64,000 nucleotides of DNA from the NCBI GenBank assembly GCA_963974125.1, contig CAXBCH010000018.1, positions 24,500-88,499 on the forward strand. Reading direction: 5' to 3'. Of the stretch, positions 10,882 through 19,506 are shown piece after piece (positions within the stretch are counted from its first letter, which is position 1; the number at the start of each line of letters is the position of its first letter). The notes beneath the pieces are model-generated. The model worked only from the letters and a program-made list of their open reading frames with translations. It searched no databases and was not told the origin of the DNA. The stretch comes from Haliea sp963974125 (GTDB lineage Bacteria; Pseudomonadota; Gammaproteobacteria; Pseudomonadales; Halieaceae). The position numbers and the translations under genes were made by a program.

Positions 10882-12035
10882 GTCGCCGGCAACTCGAGGA
10901 ACCGGTGGACAATGGTGTCCGGCTCAAAGGGCGCCAGCCATGCCTGGTCGATGTCACGCGGCGGTTGCGCGAGCGTCGCCTGGATCAGGGCGGCCAGGTC
11001 GGGTGCGGTGCGTGGGCACAGGAATTGCTCCAATCCGCCGCGGAAGACATCGCGCACTCCCCCGGGGCAGTCCACGGAAACAACCGGCGTCCCGCAGGCC
11101 AGGGCCTCGGTCAGGACCAGGCCCAGCCCCTCGTATTCAGAGGCCAGTACGAACAGGTCGGCGCCGGCCATCCAGCAAAAGGGATTGCTGCGCTGCCCCG
11201 CAAACAGCACGCGGTCGCCAATGCCCAGGCTTGCAGCTTTGGCCTCCAGTGTGGGGCGCAGCTCGCCGTCGCCGACAATCACCAGCAAGTGTTGCGGCCG
11301 GCACCGGGCGTAGGCCTCCAGTAGCAGCGCGTGCCCCTTCTGCGGCACCAGGCGCGCGACGTTGATGATATAGGGTTCGCGCGGCAGGTCCGGGTCCGGC
11401 ATGGCGGCCAGCGCCCTGATCTGTGCTGTCGGGCAGGGGTTGGTGATCACCCGCAGGCTGGCGGGGGTAATGCCGCCCAGCGCAAACGCCGCTTCGGCCG
11501 AAGCCCTGACACCGCTGGAGACGCAGACCAGATGGCGCCCGGCAAATACCAGCCGCCATTCCAGCTTTTTCTGCCACAGAGGGCGGTCATGGTGGATGAC
11601 GTTCTCCAGTACATACAGGCAGCGCGGATCGCGCCAGGACCAGAAGTATTTGTAGGTGCCGAGGCCGCGGAAAATGATGCGGTCGAAGCGGCCGGTCTCT
11701 TGCTCCAGTCGGCGGATATGGCGCTGCAATAGCCAGCCACTGAGCCAGCCTGTCCAGATAAAGTGTGACCTCGGCAGGAGCACACCCAGCAGCAGCCGCG
11801 ACAGCAGGAACACCGGGATACCAATGATGGACGCCAGCAGTGCCCGCTGCTGGTCACGGTAGTGCACGGTTACCTCGCGGTGCTCTGGCGCCAGTGTCCG
11901 GGGCCGGCTTCGGCAGGTGAGCAGGTGGCTGTCGTGGCCGGCCGCGGCGAAGGCGTCGGCGAGATTGACCGCGGCCCGTTCCATGCCGCCCATCTTCAGG
12001 CTGTGAACAATAACCAGGGTGCGCAAAGCGGTCAT
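10878..12035 (-). CDS. Glycosyltransferase family 4
   Basis: 385 aa, GT-B fold. The N-terminal Rossmann half starts LVIVHSLKMGGMERAAVNLA, the usual acceptor-side loop of GT4 enzymes. The C-terminal half has the donor-binding E-x7-E element EGLGLVLTE (around 300) followed by ALACGTPVVSVDCPGG. It probably adds a sugar to the LPS outer core in the cytoplasm; donor and acceptor are unknown. The start at 12035 lies in an ATGA overlap with the upstream family 2 gene, which rules out the longer reading frame, and its stop overlaps the ligase start in the same way. Confidence 0.85.
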   Translation of the reverse strand: MTALRTLVIVHSLKMGGMERAAVNLADAFAAAGHDSHLLTCRSRPRTLAPEHREVTVHYRDQQRALLASIIGIPVFLLSRLLLGVLLPRSHFIWTGWLSGWLLQRHIRRLEQETGRFDRIIFRGLGTYKYFWSWRDPRCLYVLENVIHHDRPLWQKKLEWRLVFAGRHLVCVSSGVRASAEAAFALGGITPASLRVITNPCPTAQIRALAAMPDPDLPREPYIINVARLVPQKGHALLLEAYARCRPQHLLVIVGDGELRPTLEAKAASLGIGDRVLFAGQRSNPFCWMAGADLFVLASEYEGLGLVLTEALACGTPVVSVDCPGGVRDVFRGGLEQFLCPRTAPDLAALIQATLAQPPRDIDQAWLAPFEPDTIVHRFLELPAT

Positions 12036-12868
12036 CTCTCCGCTGCGCGGGATTTGACGATACCGTTGCTGGCCCACCAGCTTCGGTCCCGCTTCACCGC
12101 CTTGCGGATGGCCCGGTTTTTGGCCCAGATCTCCGGCCTGGCATAGCCGCGGCCGTGATCCAGGTGCAGGCAGACCGTACTGAAGCGGATCTGCCGCGAC
12201 TTGTGGCCGTAGTTCCACAGCCGTTCGCCCAGCTCCCGGTCCAGGCCGCCGTATTGCATGTCTTCGTTGAAGCCATTGACCGCCACCAGATCACGGGTCC
12301 AGGTGGAGCTGTTCATGCCGTTCCAGCTGGCGGCCGCCGGCGTCATGCGATTGAGCAGGTTCTGCTTCCAGGGCTGTCGCAGCAGCTTCCACAGCTTGTG
12401 GCTGCGGGGCTGGCCGCGGGCAATCAGCCAGTCGCGATCAAAGATTATGCCGCTGGCGATTTCTTCCTCGGTCAGGCTTTCTGACACCGGCAGGGTAAGC
12501 TTGATGTAGCCACCGGAGAGGAAATAGCCGGGCGCCGCGAGGCGCCGGTGCGTGGCCACCAGGTTTGGTTCCGGGATGCAGTCACCGTCGGTAAAGATCA
12601 GGTAGTCGCAGGCGGTGTTGGCGATGGCCCGGTTCAGGATCCGGCACTTGCGAAAGCCCTGGTCCTCCTGCCAGACATGCTCCAGGCGCAGGATGCCACG
12701 CTCGCGGAAGCGGTCGACCACGGCCCGGGTTTCATCCCCGGAGCCGTCGTCGGCAATGATGGCGGTAAAATCGCGGTGGCTCTGCTGTTCGTAGCCTGCG
12801 AGTACCTTGGCCAGCCACAGGGGCGAGTTGTAGGTGGTGATGACGACACCGATATGCTCGGGGGGCAT
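12032..12868 (-). CDS. Glycosyltransferase family 2
   Basis: 278 aa, GT-A fold. ITTYNSPLWLAKVL near the start, IIADDGSGDE at 38-46 and the metal-binding TDGDC at 93-97 are the nucleotide-sugar site. The C-terminal part (FNEDMQYGGLDRELGERLWN, then LHLDHGRGY) matches the galactosyltransferase-type C-domain. It is expected to extend the LPS core. The frame is open another 98 codons upstream, but homology begins at PPEHIGVVITT, so the ATG at 12868 was chosen. First gene of the operon that continues into the GT4 and the ligase. Confidence 0.85.
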   Translation of the reverse strand: MPPEHIGVVITTYNSPLWLAKVLAGYEQQSHRDFTAIIADDGSGDETRAVVDRFRERGILRLEHVWQEDQGFRKCRILNRAIANTACDYLIFTDGDCIPEPNLVATHRRLAAPGYFLSGGYIKLTLPVSESLTEEEIASGIIFDRDWLIARGQPRSHKLWKLLRQPWKQNLLNRMTPAAASWNGMNSSTWTRDLVAVNGFNEDMQYGGLDRELGERLWNYGHKSRQIRFSTVCLHLDHGRGYARPEIWAKNRAIRKAVKRDRSWWASNGIVKSRAAER

Positions 12869-12942
12869 TGCCTGTTCCTGTGTCTGGTCACACCGCTGCC
12901 GGTGAAGGTGGGAGTTTACCTCATCCAGGCGTGCGCGTGCGA

Positions 12943-13848
12943 TCAGGGTTGCTGGTCGCGCTGATAGGGATTCGGTTGGCCCGGTGGCCGATGCCGGAAA
13001 CGCTTGTATTCCCACTGGTACTGCGCCACGGCCTCGCGTACACAGGCCTCCACCGAACCGTTCAGCGCGGTGGTGGCGATCACCGGGTCCGGGTCCGCAA
13101 TGCCCTCGACACAGCGGCGCACCACCAGCCGGAAGCCGCTGCCATCGGGCAGCCGTTGACACCAGGTCATCAACGGGGTGGCGCCGGACTTCTGCAGCAG
13201 TTTCGACACCAGGGTCATGGTCCGGACCTCGACGCCAAAGAAGGGTGCAAAGGCGCTGCCGGCGGCTGTCGGGCTCTGGTCCGGCAGGATTCCCGTAACC
13301 TCGCCTTCCCGCAGCATACCGATGAGGCGCGCGAGGCCGCGGCGGTCACCCGGTACATACTCGGTGCCCTGGCGGCCGCGCTGGGCGGTCATGTAGTCCT
13401 CGAAGCCGGGCAGGGAGGGCGGGCTGTACAGGGCTGCCATGCGGTAGCGGGTGGAAAAATACAGGCCACACAGCTCCCAGTTGCCCAGGTGGGGAGCGAG
13501 CAGTAGCAGGCCCTTGCCACTGGCGCGGGCCTCCGCCAGCAGCTCTTCACCTTCGATCTCTCGTACCAGGTCCAGACAGCGCTGTATCGGCCACTCCCAG
13601 ATCAGGGGGATTTCCATGGCGACCTGGCCGGTGTGGCGCAAGCTGTCCCGGACCAGTTGCCGTTGCTGCGCCTCGCTCAGCTCGGGGAAACAGAGCCGCA
13701 GGTTGGTTGCCGTGACCCGGCGCGCGCGTGTCGGCAACCAGTTGGCGACGTTCCCGATCAGGCGGCCGAGGCGCTGCGCGGCGGGCAGGCTGAGTTTGCT
13801 GATGAGCCGGATCAGGCCGATGAGCAGTTGGGCGCGTGACAGTGCCAT
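12943..13848 (-). CDS. LpxL/HtrB-type lipid A acyltransferase (HX4E)
   Basis: 301 aa with an N-terminal membrane anchor (about 5-22). Family members transfer a secondary acyl chain from acyl-ACP to Kdo2-lipid A at the inner membrane. The catalytic element is LAPHLGNWELCG, with His120 and Glu125 giving HX4E. The N-terminal VTATNLRLCFPELSEAQ is also typical. It differs from the neighbouring paralogue (HX4D), so the two may add different chains or act in sequence. A gap of 63 bases separates it from that paralogue, on the same strand. The standard names lpxL and lpxM cannot be assigned safely. Confidence 0.86.
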   Translation of the reverse strand: MALSRAQLLIGLIRLISKLSLPAAQRLGRLIGNVANWLPTRARRVTATNLRLCFPELSEAQQRQLVRDSLRHTGQVAMEIPLIWEWPIQRCLDLVREIEGEELLAEARASGKGLLLLAPHLGNWELCGLYFSTRYRMAALYSPPSLPGFEDYMTAQRGRQGTEYVPGDRRGLARLIGMLREGEVTGILPDQSPTAAGSAFAPFFGVEVRTMTLVSKLLQKSGATPLMTWCQRLPDGSGFRLVVRRCVEGIADPDPVIATTALNGSVEACVREAVAQYQWEYKRFRHRPPGQPNPYQRDQQP

Positions 13849-13911
13849 GGTGTGGGCTGGACTCCGGTTGAAAGGTCAGGGGCAGAAACTACCATCAGGG
13901 GCAGGGCAGCG

Positions 13912-14859
13912 CTATTGGCTGTTGCGATAGAAGTCCGGATCCTCCGGCGCGGGGCGGGTCTTGAAGCGCCGATGCATCCACAGGTACTGCTCCGGATGGC
14001 GGCGGACCTCCTGCTCTATGGTTGCGTTGACCAGGGTCGCGTCCGCCAGGTCATCGCCCGAGGGGAAGTTCTCCAGCGGCGCCCGGAAATGGATGTCATA
14101 GCCGGGGGCATCGCTGCGCCGAAAGTGACTGAAGGGCAGCACCGCGCAACCACTGTGCTCGGCGATACGCGAGGTGGCGGTAATCGAGGCGGCGTCGATA
14201 CCGAAGAAGGGTGCGAACACGATTCCCTTGCGGCCATAGTCCTGGTCGGTGGCGTACCAGATCGTGCGGTTTTTCCGCAGCTGCCGCAGCAGGCCGCGCA
14301 GGTCCCTGGCCGACAGCACGACGCCATAGTGCCGCTCCCGCGCCCGGGTCATCACCGCGTTCAGCAAGGGGTTGTTGTGGTCGCGCTGCATCACATCGGC
14401 GTCGACGAAACGGGTCACCAGGGTGCCGCAGAGATCCAGCGAACTGTAGTGGCCGCCGAGGGCGAGGATTCCCTTGCCCTGCTGCAGGGCCGCTTCCACA
14501 TGCTCCAGCCCGTGTACGCGGGTGTGTCGGAGGAAATGTTCCGGCTTGCGGAACCAGGCCAGACCGATTTCGAGGATGCCAATGCCGTTGGAATGAAAGG
14601 CGCGGCGCACCAGTGCACTCTGCTCGCGGGCGTCCAGTTCCGGGAAACACAGGCGTATGTTCACCGCGGCAATGTGGCGCCGGCGTGGAATCAGTCGCCA
14701 GGCCAACTCACCCACTCCTGTGCCCAGCCACCACTGCGCCCGCAGCGGCAACTGCGCCAGCAGCCACATCAACCCGAGCAGCAGCCAGGTGGGCCACCAG
14801 CGCGGGTGCAGGTAGCTGCGGTAGCGGGTGTCGCGGCTCTGTTGTCGGCGTTTGCTCAC
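13912..14859 (-). CDS. LpxL-type lipid A acyltransferase (HX4D)
   Basis: 315 aa, with a hydrophobic anchor at about 24-36. The active-site run LALGGHYSSLDLCG gives His137 and Asp142 (HX4D), and VNIRLCFPELDAREQ is the same element as in the adjacent paralogue. It is predicted to acylate a Kdo-lipid A precursor. It is divergent from waaA across 134 bases, the usual neighbour because LpxL enzymes need the Kdo that WaaA adds. It is probably transcribed together with the following paralogue. Confidence 0.86.
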   Translation of the reverse strand: MSKRRQQSRDTRYRSYLHPRWWPTWLLLGLMWLLAQLPLRAQWWLGTGVGELAWRLIPRRRHIAAVNIRLCFPELDAREQSALVRRAFHSNGIGILEIGLAWFRKPEHFLRHTRVHGLEHVEAALQQGKGILALGGHYSSLDLCGTLVTRFVDADVMQRDHNNPLLNAVMTRARERHYGVVLSARDLRGLLRQLRKNRTIWYATDQDYGRKGIVFAPFFGIDAASITATSRIAEHSGCAVLPFSHFRRSDAPGYDIHFRAPLENFPSGDDLADATLVNATIEQEVRRHPEQYLWMHRRFKTRPAPEDPDFYRNSQ

Positions 14860-14993
14860 GTTGCGGGCTGCTCACTGGGGTTCTGGTTCAGGGCGAGAGT
14901 TTACCAGCACGACCGTGGCTGGCGAGAATACTTCGGCAGCGCCGCTGTCTGGCTTTCGGTAGAATGCAGTTTGATACTGGTCCCGGGATTGCC

Positions 14994-16286
14994 ATGTTGC
15001 GCGCGTTCTACTCCCTGCTGTTCCGCCTGGCGCTGCCCTTCGTGCTGCTGCAGCTGTGGTGGTCGGGACGCGGCAACCCCGGGCTGCGCAGCCACTGGCG
15101 GCAGCGGCTGGGCTACGTGCCACCTGTACCGCAGCCGGTGATCTGGGTCCATGCGGTGTCGGTGGGGGAGACCATCGCCGCGGCCCCGCTGGTCAAGGCC
15201 CTGCTCAGGCACTATCCGAGCCAGCCGATACTGATGACCGCGATGACCGCCACCGGCGCCGCCCGGGCCCGCGCCCTGTTCGGTGACCGGGTGCAAGTGG
15301 CGTTCTCGCCCTACGATACGCCGGGCTCGGTGCGCCGCTTCCTCGACCGCGTGCGGCCGGTGGCGCTGGTGATCCTGGAGACCGAGCTGTGGCCGAATAT
15401 GGTCGCCCTGACCCGGGCTCGCGATATTCCGATCATGCTGGTCAATGCGCGGCTGTCAGAGCGTTCCGCGCGCGGTTACCGGCGTATTGGCGGCCTGGTC
15501 CGGCCAATGCTGGCAAGCCTGGACTGGATCGCGGCCCAGGCCGAGGAGGATGCCCGCCGCTTTATCGATATCGGCGCAGCGCCCCGGACTGTGACCGTGA
15601 CCGGCAGTATCAAGTTTGATGTCGACATTGATGCGGAGCTGCGTCTGGCGGCGGCTGCCTTGCGCGCCACCCTCGGCAACCGCCGTCCGGTCTGGATTGC
15701 CGCCAGCACCCACGACGGCGAGGACAGCCAGGTGCTGGCCGCTCATCGCGCTGTGCAGGCACAGTATCCGGACGCGCTGCTGGTGCTGGTACCGCGCCAT
15801 CCCGAGCGCTTCGGGCAGGTGGCCGGCGAGGTGACGGCGGCCGGCTTCCGGCTGGCGCGGCGCTCCCGGGGCGAAGACGCGCAGCGGGCCGACGTCTATC
15901 TCGGCGATACCATGGGCGAGTTGCTGCTGCTCTACGGGGCCGCTGACCTCGCCTTTGTGGCCGGCTCCCTGATAGAGCGTGGCGGTCACAATCCGCTGGA
16001 GCCGGCGGCCTGGGCCCTGCCGGTGATCACCGGGCCGCAGGTATTCAACTTCGAGGTTATCTACGAGGCGCTGCAGGCGGGCAACGGGCTGCTCAGGGTC
16101 GTCGACAGCGACAGCCTGGCCCGCGCGGTGCTGTCACTGCTGGCGGATGAGCAGCGACGCCGGCAGACCGGGCGCAATGCGCTGGCAATTGTGGCGGCAA
16201 ATCGGGGTGTGCTGGAAAGCGTGCTGACCGAGCTGGTCGCCCGCCTGCCGCGCCAGGGCAATGTGCCGCTAGAGGCTGCCCAGTAG
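14994..16286 (+). CDS. waaA: 3-deoxy-D-manno-octulosonic acid transferase WaaA/KdtA
   Basis: 430 aa, near the E. coli length of 425. It transfers Kdo from CMP-Kdo to lipid IVA at the inner membrane. A short N-terminal hydrophobic anchor (about 8-22) precedes the GT-B fold. VHAVSVGETIAAAPL carries the catalytic base, Glu59. LETELWPNMV and the C-terminal SLIERGGHNPLEPAAW complete the family signature. The ATG at 14994 was preferred to an in-frame ATG 30 bases upstream because WaaA proteins start MLR..YSLLFRLALP. It overlaps the convergent chalcone-isomerase-like gene by 18 bases. Confidence 0.95.
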   Translation: MLRAFYSLLFRLALPFVLLQLWWSGRGNPGLRSHWRQRLGYVPPVPQPVIWVHAVSVGETIAAAPLVKALLRHYPSQPILMTAMTATGAARARALFGDRVQVAFSPYDTPGSVRRFLDRVRPVALVILETELWPNMVALTRARDIPIMLVNARLSERSARGYRRIGGLVRPMLASLDWIAAQAEEDARRFIDIGAAPRTVTVTGSIKFDVDIDAELRLAAAALRATLGNRRPVWIAASTHDGEDSQVLAAHRAVQAQYPDALLVLVPRHPERFGQVAGEVTAAGFRLARRSRGEDAQRADVYLGDTMGELLLLYGAADLAFVAGSLIERGGHNPLEPAAWALPVITGPQVFNFEVIYEALQAGNGLLRVVDSDSLARAVLSLLADEQRRRQTGRNALAIVAANRGVLESVLTELVARLPRQGNVPLEAAQ

Positions 16287-16760
16287 CGCTTCGCGCAGGG
16301 CCGGGCGGCTGGTGTCCGGCGACAGCCAGATGGCGACGAAGTGCTCACCGAAATCCCGGTCCTCCATCATGCCCAGTTTTTCGCCATTGAAGAAGAAAGT
16401 GCTGCGATTGTCCGCGTCCAGCTCCAGGGCAATGACGTCGTTCTTGCCCACGTCCGGCCACAGCTCGGTGAGCTGCGCCAGCCAGGCGTCGCGGCGTTCG
16501 TGGGTCACCTGCAGGTGGTCCCATTCGGCGCCGGTCTGCTTTACCAGCGCCTCGGCGGTGATGTCGCGCAGGTACTCTATTTCCAGCCGCAGGGGACGCT
16601 GGTCGGGTTGGTAGCGGCCGTCTGCCGTGTACAGGCGCGAGTCGTATACCGAGAAGAACATGATGTTGAGGCGTGCCTCCCCCACCATTTGCAGCGAAGT
16701 CGCAGCCATGGCGGTGGTGGCCAGCAGGCCGAATGCAAGACTAGCGAGATAGCGGGTCAT
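16269..16760 (-). CDS. Exported chalcone-isomerase-like protein
   Basis: 163 aa with a clear signal peptide (MTRYLASLAFGLLATTAMA), so periplasmic. The body matches the bacterial chalcone-isomerase-like domain (Chalcone_3): GEARLNIMFFSVYDSRLYT, then EYLRDITAEALV and, near the end, EHFVAIWLSPDTSRP. Plant-type catalysis is not expected; these proteins are thought to bind lipids or fatty acids. GGAGG nine bases before the ATG at 16760 fixes the start, 20 bases inside the end of the DUF2878 gene. The two are clearly one operon. Confidence 0.82.
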   Translation of the reverse strand: MTRYLASLAFGLLATTAMAATSLQMVGEARLNIMFFSVYDSRLYTADGRYQPDQRPLRLEIEYLRDITAEALVKQTGAEWDHLQVTHERRDAWLAQLTELWPDVGKNDVIALELDADNRSTFFFNGEKLGMMEDRDFGEHFVAIWLSPDTSRPALREALLGSL

Positions 16761-17319
16761 GACTCTCAACCTCCGTGGAAGTGAATAAACGCCGTTGCAG
16801 GTAGTATAGCGCCGGCAGCAGCAGTGACCAGATCAGCGCCATGATCAGCAGGCTCTGCCACAGGGGCCAGCCGAATTCCACCGCCCCCAGGCGGGAGCCG
16901 GCAAAGTAGTTGAAAGGAAACACCAGGCCGCCGGCAAGCGCGGTCAGCCAGGGCCGGGCACCGAGAAAGGCCAGGCTGCGACCGGGGGTGGTGGCAAAGG
17001 CCAGCCACAGGCAGGCCAGCCAGCCCGGCATCAGCACGCCGCCCTGAAACTGGAACACGCCGATTGCGCTGAGGCCGGTGTCGACCGCTATGCCGATGCC
17101 GCCGAGCAGGGCCAGCTGCCGCATCTCCAGGCGCCGCTGAGGCACCAGCAGCAGGTGCAGGCCGATCAGGCCCAGGCTGACGGCAAGCAGGTCATCGCGC
17201 CCCAATACCGTGCAGAACCAGGTGCTCTGGAACCAGAGGGCATTGAACCACGCCTTCTCGCTGAGTTGTCGGGAGAAGGACAGGGGGCGGGCGGCGCTTT
17301 CAGCAACAGGCGGTAGCAT
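16741..17319 (-). CDS. DUF2878 integral membrane protein
   Basis: 192 aa with about five or six membrane segments. WFNALWFQSTWFCTVLGRDD near the N terminus and a long hydrophobic C-terminal half ending in ALYYLQRRLF fit DUF2878. Its function is unknown. In many proteobacteria this family sits with chalcone-isomerase-like, cyclopropane-synthase-like, DUF1365 and flavin oxidoreductase genes that remodel unsaturated fatty acids. Only the chalcone-isomerase-like partner, overlapping by 20 bases, is present here. Confidence 0.8.
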   Translation of the reverse strand: MLPPVAESAARPLSFSRQLSEKAWFNALWFQSTWFCTVLGRDDLLAVSLGLIGLHLLLVPQRRLEMRQLALLGGIGIAVDTGLSAIGVFQFQGGVLMPGWLACLWLAFATTPGRSLAFLGARPWLTALAGGLVFPFNYFAGSRLGAVEFGWPLWQSLLIMALIWSLLLPALYYLQRRLFTSTEVESHDPLSR

Positions 17320-17384
17320 CCTGATAAGACCTCGGAAACGGGTCTTTGTTACGGGTCGCGGCCGGGGCCGGATCAGGCGGCCTC

Positions 17385-17957
17385 TCAGCTACCGTGGGCG
17401 CCGAGGTAGTGCGAACTCAGGGACGGCGGCGTATCCAGGGTTTCATTGATCTCGTAGAGGCGCTCGTAGCGGGTCTCCCGGATCAACCAGCGGCCGTCGA
17501 CCTTCAGGTAGCGGTCCCAGTACAGGGCGGTGCCGGTGGTGAGGGCGTTGTGTTCCAGCAGCCACATGTTGTCCGCCAGGTACCAGATGCCCGTGGCCTC
17601 GGTGTCGCTGAGCATCTGGATCTCGGGCTGGTGGCCATTGTGGTGGCCGACCGAGCGCCTGGTGAAGGACTTGCCGATATTGGCCAGGTAATCGGCCTTG
17701 CCGTTGACCTTCCACTCGTAGGTGCCACCGATGAAGTGCACCTCGACGTCGTCGTGGAACAGGGGGCCAAGCTCGTCCAGGTTGGCGGTGTCTATGCAGC
17801 GGAAATAGGCGTGCTTGAGCTGCTTGATGGCCTCCATGTCCATCAGCCGCTGGATGTCCCTGCGCAGACCTTCGATGTCTGTGCCAGTAGCCTCCAGGGG
17901 CAGTCCGTCGCGGATTCCCATGGTGGTCTTGTTCAATTGCTGCCGCTGTGTCGTCAT
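17385..17957 (-). CDS. NTF2-like (SnoaL-type) protein
   Basis: 190 aa. The ATG at 17957 has GGAGGG eight bases upstream. The alpha+beta barrel of the NTF2/SnoaL family is shown by IKQLKHAYFRCIDTANLDEL, then FHDDVEVHFIGG and the ending GRWLIRETRYERL. Family members are dehydratases, isomerases or hydroxylase partners acting on small hydrophobic or aromatic compounds. The substrate here is unknown. It is a soluble cytoplasmic protein and lies on the same strand between the permease and the DUF2878 pair. Confidence 0.8.
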   Translation of the reverse strand: MTTQRQQLNKTTMGIRDGLPLEATGTDIEGLRRDIQRLMDMEAIKQLKHAYFRCIDTANLDELGPLFHDDVEVHFIGGTYEWKVNGKADYLANIGKSFTRRSVGHHNGHQPEIQMLSDTEATGIWYLADNMWLLEHNALTTGTALYWDRYLKVDGRWLIRETRYERLYEINETLDTPPSLSSHYLGAHGS

Positions 17958-18075
17958 AGTTCGCACCCTCCAGACTGTTATTCATCGGCAGTGTAAGGGG
18001 CGTATGGGCGGGGGTCATCCGCCAGGGGCTGAATAGTTAGGCTCGCCGCCGGAACTGTTGCAGCCCGGGCCGGGT

Positions 18076-19446
18076 TCAGTGCCGGCGATGCTTCTCGGCG
18101 CTGCGGATCACTCCCTCCCCGAACAGCAGGGTCACGATGACGCCGATCAGCACCGGCCACTGGACGCCATCCACCGGCGTGTAGACGAACAGAACGATGG
18201 ACAGCGCCAGAACCGTAAAGCAGGCCCAGGCACAGAGCCGGGCCAGGGGCATGCCGCCGGGAATGCGGTAGGGCCGATGGTGCAGCGGATCCGTGCGCCG
18301 CAGTTTCAGGAAGGTCAGCAGCATGCCGAGGTAGGGCAGCAGGAAGATGACCGCGCTGAAAGTGAACAGGGACCAGAACAGGTCTTCGTTGGACAGTGCC
18401 AGGAAGCCGTACAGCAGCAGCACGACGGTGCTGACGATACCCATCAGTACCGCGGCCCCGATCGGGGTGCCCAGGGACTTGTTCTCGAAGGCAAAGATGC
18501 GGGGCAGTTCGCCCTCCAGTGCCGCCTCTGCCGCCGCCCGGTTGCAGCCCAGGGCCCAGGTGACACCATTGGAGAAGAAGGTATACAGGGCGCCGACGCC
18601 GAGCACGGTCACGAACACGGTGCCGGCCGGGCTGCCGCCAAAGAACAGCTGCAGGGTGTCGATCAGCCCCTCCACCAGGTTGATGTCGGCGGCGGGAAGT
18701 GCCGCCAGCACCGCCATGGTGCCGCAGACATACAGCACCAGGATGATTACCCCGGAGATCAGGATGGAGCGCGGCACATCCCTTGCCGGGTTGCGCATTT
18801 CCTCGCTGCCGGCGCTCACCAGCTCGAACCCGAGCATGCCGTAGATGATCGCCGGAATGTAGTGAATGCTGTTGCTCCAGTCCGGTGTCAGGGTTTCCAG
18901 GGTCAGCGGATTGGCCATGCCGTGATCCTGCACGTGGATGATCGCGCCGACAATAATGGCGATAAAAATCAATACCTTGAGAATCGCACCCAGGTTGGGG
19001 ATCCACTTGCCGACCTCCAGCGTGACCACGTTGACCAGGACCGCCAGCCAGGTGAGTGTGATACCGATGGCGATCTGCCAGCCGAGGTTGAGATCCGGGA
19101 AGAACATCTGCTTGAAGACCCCGGCGAAGAGAATGAAGATCGCCGGCATCCACACCGCGGTATTGACCCAGTAGCACCAGGTGGCCCGGGCTCCCCAGCG
19201 ACCGCCATAGGCATCCCGGATCCAGGCGTAGATCCCGCCCTGCTCCGGGTAGGCGCAACCCATTTCGGCGCAGATCAGGGCAAAGGGGACAAAGAACACC
19301 AGCCCCAGCAGCAGCCACCAGAAGACGCTGGGGGCGCCCACCGAGGCGGCGGCGGTCAGGGTATCCAGCAACAGGATGGCGGAGACCGTGAACAGCACCA
19401 TGTCGCGCTGGCGCAGTGTTCTGGTATGCACGATCTGCTCGCTCAT
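18076..19446 (-). CDS. APC-superfamily amino acid/polyamine permease
   Basis: 456 aa with about 12 membrane helices. The first helix region and CAEMGCAYPEQGGIYAWIRD are the substrate and sodium/proton-binding signature of the amino acid-polyamine-organocation superfamily. The MSEQ start at 19446 was chosen because the extension to 19470 adds only charged residues and AGAGGG precedes this ATG. It follows a SpuC-like aminotransferase and opposes a PuuA-like ligase, so a polyamine or a related amine/amino acid is the likely substrate. A hairpin with a T run stands between it and the aminotransferase and may lower its expression. Confidence 0.87.
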   Translation of the reverse strand: MSEQIVHTRTLRQRDMVLFTVSAILLLDTLTAAASVGAPSVFWWLLLGLVFFVPFALICAEMGCAYPEQGGIYAWIRDAYGGRWGARATWCYWVNTAVWMPAIFILFAGVFKQMFFPDLNLGWQIAIGITLTWLAVLVNVVTLEVGKWIPNLGAILKVLIFIAIIVGAIIHVQDHGMANPLTLETLTPDWSNSIHYIPAIIYGMLGFELVSAGSEEMRNPARDVPRSILISGVIILVLYVCGTMAVLAALPAADINLVEGLIDTLQLFFGGSPAGTVFVTVLGVGALYTFFSNGVTWALGCNRAAAEAALEGELPRIFAFENKSLGTPIGAAVLMGIVSTVVLLLYGFLALSNEDLFWSLFTFSAVIFLLPYLGMLLTFLKLRRTDPLHHRPYRIPGGMPLARLCAWACFTVLALSIVLFVYTPVDGVQWPVLIGVIVTLLFGEGVIRSAEKHRRH

Positions 19447-19468
19447 TGCAGTAGCCCTCTGGCGCCGC

Positions 19469-19495
19469 AAAAAAAGCCCGGCGGATGGCCAGGCT
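19469..19495 (-). terminator. Intercistronic intrinsic terminator/attenuator
   Basis: Read on the minus strand: AGCCTGG, a 7-base loop, CCGGGCT (7-bp stem with one G-T pair), then seven T. It lies 12 bases after the aminotransferase stop and 23 bases before the permease start, so it is a partial terminator inside an operon or the end of the aminotransferase transcript. Confidence 0.7.
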
Positions 19496-19506
19496 AAGGG
19501 GAAATG

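Noticed and set aside
11998..12218. Longer start for the family 4 glycosyltransferase
   Set aside because: The extra residues lie inside the family 2 gene in another frame; the ATGA overlap at 12032-12035 is the natural start.
18058..19497. 479-codon + strand frame opposite the permease
   Set aside because: Shadow of a strongly biased membrane-protein gene; composition is hydrophilic and Gln/His/Asp-rich.
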